Shown in pieces: positions 60,248 through 64,000 of a DNA stretch of 64,000 bases. The notes beneath the pieces are model-generated. The model ran no database searches and was not told the origin of the DNA. It saw only the letters and a list, made by a program, of their open reading frames with translations. The stretch covers positions 26,035,308-26,099,307 of the forward strand of contig CM068841.1 in the NCBI GenBank assembly GCA_028554795.2, in the 5' to 3' direction. The translations under genes were made by a program, and so were the position numbers. The stretch's first letter is position 1; every line of letters starts with the position of its first letter. Origin of the DNA: Sinohyriopsis cumingii (Eukaryota > Mollusca > Bivalvia > Unionida > Unionidae).

Positions 60248-60492
60248 ATATTAGACTCGATGATCAAAATCAGCCCAAACCCGGTGAGTATCCAATAAAC
60301 GCTATCGATAAGGCGTGTCATGCTCATGATGTTGCTTACAAAAGTAGCGATCTGCAACAGCGTCATATCGCGGATGTAAAATTAATTCACGCGCTAAATG
60401 CTATTCCTGATAAATCCGTCAAAGAAAAATTGGCCTCATGGTTGGTAAAATCGGCTATGAAAGGTAAATTAATGATTGGCGCTGGTAATTAA
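60133..60492 (+). CDS. Parvovirus VP1-type phospholipase A2-like domain (second frame)
   Basis: This frame is open from the A8 run to a stop at 60490-60492. It has no ATG near its start, so it depends on a frame change from the zinc ribbon or on a non-AUG start (a TTG lies at 60157). It carries the calcium-loop motif YCGPGT (codons about 60223-60240) and, 30 residues on, the catalytic CHAHDVAY (60316-60339) with its His-Asp pair, in the order seen in parvovirus VP1 and adintovirus PLA2 domains. In those viruses the enzyme helps particles breach endosomal membranes. A basic C-terminal tail ends in a Gly-rich stretch. The catalytic residues are kept. The stop lies 22 bp before the integrase ATG. 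Confidence 0.85.
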   Translation, partial: RGGDIAAKLAKLPGTPWAKYPGEKHLPGYNYCGPGTRLDIRLDDQNQPKPGEYPINAIDKACHAHDVAYKSSDLQQRHIADVKLIHALNAIPDKSVKEKLASWLVKSAMKGKLMIGAGN

Positions 60493-60514
60493 TAACAATC
60501 ATCCAAGAAAAACG

Positions 60515-61459
60515 ATGGATTCCATCTATTATTCTCCGAGAGGATACTGGAAGGGGAAGGCCGCAATTGGTAAGCTTGCAAGCGCTGCAAAGGTAACAAA
60601 GACCACTGCGGCTAATTGGTTATCCAAACAGGCTATATGGCAAATCTATCTACCACCGCCTAAACAAATCAACTTCTCTCGCTTTGATGTCGGCGTGCCT
60701 AATGAAGTTCATCAGGCTGATATACTATTTCTGCCGCATGACAACGGTTACAAATACGCGCTAACCGTAGTTGATGTTGCGAGTCGATACAAACAAGCGG
60801 AGCCGTTAAAAACAAAGTCAGCAACTGAAGTAGCCGGTGCGTTTGAAAGAATTTATCGAAGAGGCCCTCTGCGCTGGCCAAATCTATTACAAGTTGATCC
60901 CGGTAGTGAATTTCGCGGCGCTGTTTTATCAACGCTGAAACATCATAGCGTCGCGATACGACGAGGTCATACTGCGCTACATCGTGATCAGGCAATTGTT
61001 GAACGATTCAATCGGACTCTCGCTGAACGGTTATTTGGATATCAATACGCGAAGGAATTCATCCAAGAAAAACGATCTCGTGAATGGGTTAAAAGGTTGC
61101 CAGGTGTAATTGCAGCGTTAAATAACGAGATTACCCGAGCAATCAACATGAAGCCCAGCGACGCGATTAAATACGAGTATATACCCGGAAAATCAAAAAT
61201 AAATAGCGTTTTCAAGCCGATTCTCGGCAATGTCACTGTTAGATATCTATATGAACCAGGAGAGCTTGAAGGCGGTAAAAAAAGGGCTACCGATCCTATT
61301 TGGAGTGTTACCACACATAACATATCAACGATAACACGATCAACTGGTAGACCACCGATCTACAGACTGGATTCAACTGCTCCTCAGCGCGGATTTACAC
61401 GCGAGCAACTACAAGTGATACCTAACGATACTCAATTGCCCCCACGTGGTCTTAACTAG
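60515..61459 (+). CDS. Retrovirus-like DDE integrase (Polinton/adintovirus type)
   Basis: A 314-residue protein from the ATG at 60515. An in-frame TTG upstream at 60476 is less likely because the conserved start MDSIYYSPRGYWKG follows the ATG. The N-terminal ~50 residues are a helical domain (KVTKTTAANWLSKQAIWQIY). The rve catalytic core holds D69 (HQADILFL), D128 (LLQVDPGSEF) and E163 (QAIVERFNRT), with 34 residues between the last two. The C-terminal part has RYLYEPGELEGGKKRATDP and ends RGFTREQLQVIP, as in this family. It would join the element ends to host DNA. All three catalytic acids are present and the frame is intact. Its last 8 bp overlap the convergent polymerase/helicase gene. Confidence 0.95.
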   Translation: MDSIYYSPRGYWKGKAAIGKLASAAKVTKTTAANWLSKQAIWQIYLPPPKQINFSRFDVGVPNEVHQADILFLPHDNGYKYALTVVDVASRYKQAEPLKTKSATEVAGAFERIYRRGPLRWPNLLQVDPGSEFRGAVLSTLKHHSVAIRRGHTALHRDQAIVERFNRTLAERLFGYQYAKEFIQEKRSREWVKRLPGVIAALNNEITRAINMKPSDAIKYEYIPGKSKINSVFKPILGNVTVRYLYEPGELEGGKKRATDPIWSVTTHNISTITRSTGRPPIYRLDSTAPQRGFTREQLQVIPNDTQLPPRGLN

Positions 61460-64000
61460 CGCCGTTGCGTCTATTGCACTCAAGACAGGTCAACCTCACA
61501 TTGTTTTTGACATGACCGAGACTGTTATCGATCCTATCCACGGTAAATTGGCGAGTGTCTTTATCCGAATAACGCCAACTCATTATACAATTGCAACTCG
61601 CGCAGTGATTATTCTGTTGTTGTCGTAGCGAGATTATTAATTCGGCATCAATATCAAAACGCCGCTGTTTTTTTTTATCCTGTTGGCGGTAACCCGAGAG
61701 TTTTCTATCAATGACGCTTGCATCGATGGTGACTTTGTCGCCGGCTTCGTCAGTGACTCCGTCACCGGCTCCGTCAATAACAATTCTTCGAAGCTGATTT
61801 ATCCTTCGTACTCTGGACACTGCAAGATAGACTAGATTCGACCATTCGATGCGATTATCAACTATCCAAACAATTGTGTCCGTGATGGTTAGTCCCTGCG
61901 AGGAATGTATTGTTGTTGCGTATCCTAGCGTCCACGGGGATTTATCAGCACGTAGCGCGTCCTCGACGACACCGATATCAACGAGCACGATATCATTCAG
62001 CACAAGAATTTGTTTTTTTGTCCCCGACGCTGTCGGGGCTGGAATTTCAACTTCAATGTTCTGCCGCCGTGTGTCCGCGGGTCTATAACATAACGGCACT
62101 GGACGCGTTGGAAACTTTTCCTTATGCAACGTAAACAACTTCCGCTGAAGTGTGTCTCTGACTATCTTTCTACTCGCTACAATCAAATCGTTTGGTCTCC
62201 ATGTTTCCCAGAATTCATTCAACGGCGTTTCCGGAATTACCTCGCGGATTATTTCACACTGAACTCTATCCGGCTGTAATCTGATTAGTTTTTTAACCTC
62301 GCGCAGTTGTTCATCAAGTGCTCGGTAATCAGTATCGGTTTCTTCATAATAGTCCACAAAACCCCTTAACCAATCATGTGGACCCTCGCCGACAAATGGT
62401 GGTGGTTGGCCATGGTCGCCACACATGATCACCGCTGTATTCGCGCGCAGCAACCACTCAAGAAACATTTGTAAAGTATCTAACGAAACAGTACATATCT
62501 CATCCCAGATGATAATGTCGGGAATAAATTTTTCACCCATTCGATCAGGAGTCCACTCACCGCCGCTGTATCGAAAAAAGCTGTGATAAGTAACGGCGTC
62601 AACATTTCGTTGTTTTATCTCTCGCGCTAGTCTATGGGTCGGTGTAAGCACGATTATACTTGCCCGCGTTCGAAATAATTCAATTGCCCGAGTCGTCTTT
62701 CCTGACCCGCCACAGCCGCTTAAATAAACCGTCTTGTGTCTACAAATTGGATCAGAACACGATGGTGCATTAGACCATTCTGACAATTTATCACCGCGTA
62801 AGTAGTTGTTCTCAACGGTGACATCTGCTGACGGGGAATAATCGCGTCGTATTTCATTTTTAATTCTCCATGTACCCCAACTCTCGTCCGGACTAGTAAA
62901 CTCGGCTACGTTTCCCTTATACTTTACGTCAATATAAAACGAATCAACGGCTACTCTAACCGCGGTATCGGGGAATCTATTTATCATCGAGAATAAATTG
63001 ATAGCGGCATATCCCAGCATAGACGCCCTCAAATGTGGATACGCCGGGCTGTCTCCATCGCTGTAGGTAACAACTGTACCCAACCTCGTTCCATTGGACA
63101 AGAAAGCTGTTTTGCAGTTCACGTATCTATTTTTTGCCACTGCGTCCTTGATTACGAAATCATATTCTGCGTCATCTATAATCAGCCGTGAGCAATATCG
63201 TTTGTAGTCGCAGTTTTTTCCACCTTGTGTGAACTTACCAATTATTCTTCTACCGAGATCTTTTGCCTCGCGGTTTCGTTGGTTAAATATCCTCCTGGAC
63301 CATTCGATGATATATTCCTCGTCGGCATCAATGTTTTTTCTGGACTCGTCAATTATGCTATCTAGACGCTCCGGTTCTGGTAACCAGACTTCAGTCTGCG
63401 CCCGGTATGATATAATCGCGTCACTGACAATCAACGAAACTAGCATGCTACAATCAATCATATACCGTAGCAGCGCTATTGGCAGCCACTTCTTTTCAGC
63501 CATGTGTCTACCGATCCAAATATAGCAACAGCGATGGAGTCCTGCCGCGAATTCAAATGATACTATGCGAGCGAATCCGGTTAAATCAAAATCAGGCAGT
63601 GGTCCATTAATAGCAACACGAGTCATTTCATGACTGGGGTGTCCAAATCGTTTGAAATACTCAGCGGCGGATCCATACCCGAGAAAACTCGCTGGATAAC
63701 AGGCAACCATATCAACCGAGATCATAGCGTCGCGGTTGTATTCAGTGTTCCATAGTCCACCGTGATAGTATTCCAAACAACTGGATTGTACATCCGGCAG
63801 AAATTCCTTGCGCGTTGGTCTCCACGCATTTTTCCTTGCTGCAACATGAGCTACAACCGATGGAATCGTAAAACAATTTGTTAGCAGTTGTTCATCATGC
63901 TCTTCAAATTCTATGGCGGTTTTTTTCATCCTGTTGTGAAATGCTTCAGTGCGATATAATTCGCCGTTTGGTCTTACAAACTGATCAAAGGTATCCGCAT
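61452..64000 (-). CDS. PolB-like palm / SF1 helicase / HNH nuclease fusion protein, N-terminus off the window
   Basis: The frame is open through the right edge; the Met at 63929 is only the first one inside the window, so numbering from it is provisional (825 residues). Three modules follow in order. (1) A family-B DNA polymerase-like palm: motif A SVDMVACYPAS at 71-81, a motif-B-like KDLGRRIIGK at 223-232 lacking the usual Asn-Ser, and a motif-C-like RVAVDSFYI at 325-333 in which the first acid of DTDS is Ala. (2) A superfamily 1 helicase: Walker A SGCGGSGKTT 404-413, Walker B IIIWDEI 472-478, motif III GDHGQPPPF 504-512, motif V YATTIHSSQGLT 670-681 and motif VI YLAVSRVRR 701-709. (3) A C-terminal HNH nuclease: CASC 776-779, VDRIDN 797-802, H806, N810 and CLECNR 815-820. 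There is no stop or frameshift within it. The likely role is replication of the element. The gene ends tail-to-tail with the integrase. Confidence 0.88.
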   Translation of the reverse strand, partial: ADTFDQFVRPNGELYRTEAFHNRMKKTAIEFEEHDEQLLTNCFTIPSVVAHVAARKNAWRPTRKEFLPDVQSSCLEYYHGGLWNTEYNRDAMISVDMVACYPASFLGYGSAAEYFKRFGHPSHEMTRVAINGPLPDFDLTGFARIVSFEFAAGLHRCCYIWIGRHMAEKKWLPIALLRYMIDCSMLVSLIVSDAIISYRAQTEVWLPEPERLDSIIDESRKNIDADEEYIIEWSRRIFNQRNREAKDLGRRIIGKFTQGGKNCDYKRYCSRLIIDDAEYDFVIKDAVAKNRYVNCKTAFLSNGTRLGTVVTYSDGDSPAYPHLRASMLGYAAINLFSMINRFPDTAVRVAVDSFYIDVKYKGNVAEFTSPDESWGTWRIKNEIRRDYSPSADVTVENNYLRGDKLSEWSNAPSCSDPICRHKTVYLSGCGGSGKTTRAIELFRTRASIIVLTPTHRLAREIKQRNVDAVTYHSFFRYSGGEWTPDRMGEKFIPDIIIWDEICTVSLDTLQMFLEWLLRANTAVIMCGDHGQPPPFVGEGPHDWLRGFVDYYEETDTDYRALDEQLREVKKLIRLQPDRVQCEIIREVIPETPLNEFWETWRPNDLIVASRKIVRDTLQRKLFTLHKEKFPTRPVPLCYRPADTRRQNIEVEIPAPTASGTKKQILVLNDIVLVDIGVVEDALRADKSPWTLGYATTIHSSQGLTITDTIVWIVDNRIEWSNLVYLAVSRVRRINQLRRIVIDGAGDGVTDEAGDKVTIDASVIDRKLSGYRQQDKKKQRRFDIDAELIISLRQQQNNHCASCNCIMSWRYSDKDTRQFTVDRIDNSLGHVKNNVRLTCLECNRRNGAS

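Larger units (their letters stand above)
59014..64000. mobile_element. Polinton/adintovirus-like endogenous DNA element, left part
   Basis: Five long intronless frames lie almost without gaps in DNA visibly less AT-rich than the host: an FtsK/HerA ATPase, a zinc ribbon, a PLA2-like domain, a retroviral-type integrase and a PolB-like/helicase/HNH protein. Integrase, PolB and packaging ATPase together are the hallmark of Polintons/Mavericks and the related adintoviruses, and the PLA2 domain points to the adintovirus side. The left end is placed at the inverted repeat at 59014. The element continues beyond the window, so capsid and protease genes and the right terminal repeat cannot be seen. Apart from one frame change in the zinc-ribbon/PLA2 region, the frames are intact. 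Confidence 0.85.

Noticed and set aside
60476-60514. TTG start of the integrase 13 codons upstream
   Set aside because: The ATG at 60515 is followed at once by the conserved start of the family. The upstream codons overlap the end of the PLA2 frame.
60699-60995. Minus-strand frame inside the integrase gene (also 61042-61323)
   Set aside because: Shadows of the integrase coding strand, without motifs.

Overview
This window is AT-rich, repeat-laden animal DNA. It has GT-AG introns, long (TA)n and other microsatellites, tRNA-derived SINEs, LINE remnants, a hAT transposon and one zinc-finger gene cut into exons. The SINE at 19.8-20.0 kb has a 3' body of the type shared by molluscs and related lophotrochozoans (a CCTCCACCA stretch, a GGCCGCCAT stretch and a GGCGTTAAACCC-like end). 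A mollusc is therefore the best guess, but this is inference from recall, not from a search.

Layout. From 1 to about 40.4 kb there is no gene I can support. This part holds microsatellites (6.46, 12.1, 13.6, 25.2, 35.2 and 37.0 kb), two decayed LINE 3' ends (13.2 kb on +, 37.5-38.0 kb on -), two copies of the lophotrochozoan-type SINE (19.8 and 32.4 kb), an inverted pair of a second tRNA-SINE (27.7-28.3 kb) and a long inverted repeat around the 25.2 kb microsatellite. From 40.5 to 42.2 kb there is a GGACGTTTCGCCCCA minisatellite and a diverged duplication of the sequence just upstream of a gene. From 42.2 to 45.35 kb lie six exons of a PHD-like/FLYWCH zinc-finger gene. Its last visible splice acceptor has been hit by an internally deleted hAT element (44377-45157) with a perfect 8-bp target duplication. 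From 46.1 to 53.8 kb there is a 7.7-kb minisatellite with a 27-bp unit (26 bp at its right end), containing a nearly exact 1105-bp higher-order duplication. From 54.3 to 57.3 kb there are three more copies of the second SINE family.

The most interesting part is 59.0-64.0 kb, the left part of a Polinton/Maverick or adintovirus-like endogenous DNA element, cut off by the window edge. Its composition is visibly less AT-rich than the host DNA and its genes are long and intronless. It carries an FtsK/HerA-type packaging ATPase (-), a zinc-ribbon reading frame and a parvovirus-like phospholipase A2 reading frame joined at a poly-A slippery site (+), a retrovirus-like DDE integrase (+), and a large open frame (-) that runs off the right edge. 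This last protein combines a divergent family-B DNA polymerase palm, a superfamily 1 helicase and a C-terminal HNH nuclease. I do not know this as a standard Polinton architecture. The probable element end at 59014-59259 has a 20-bp inverted repeat around two diverged ~97-bp repeats, each ending in a CG-rich palindrome. Together the genes would supply integration (integrase), replication (polymerase/helicase/nuclease) and packaging or entry (ATPase, PLA2). No capsid gene is visible; it would have to lie beyond 64000.
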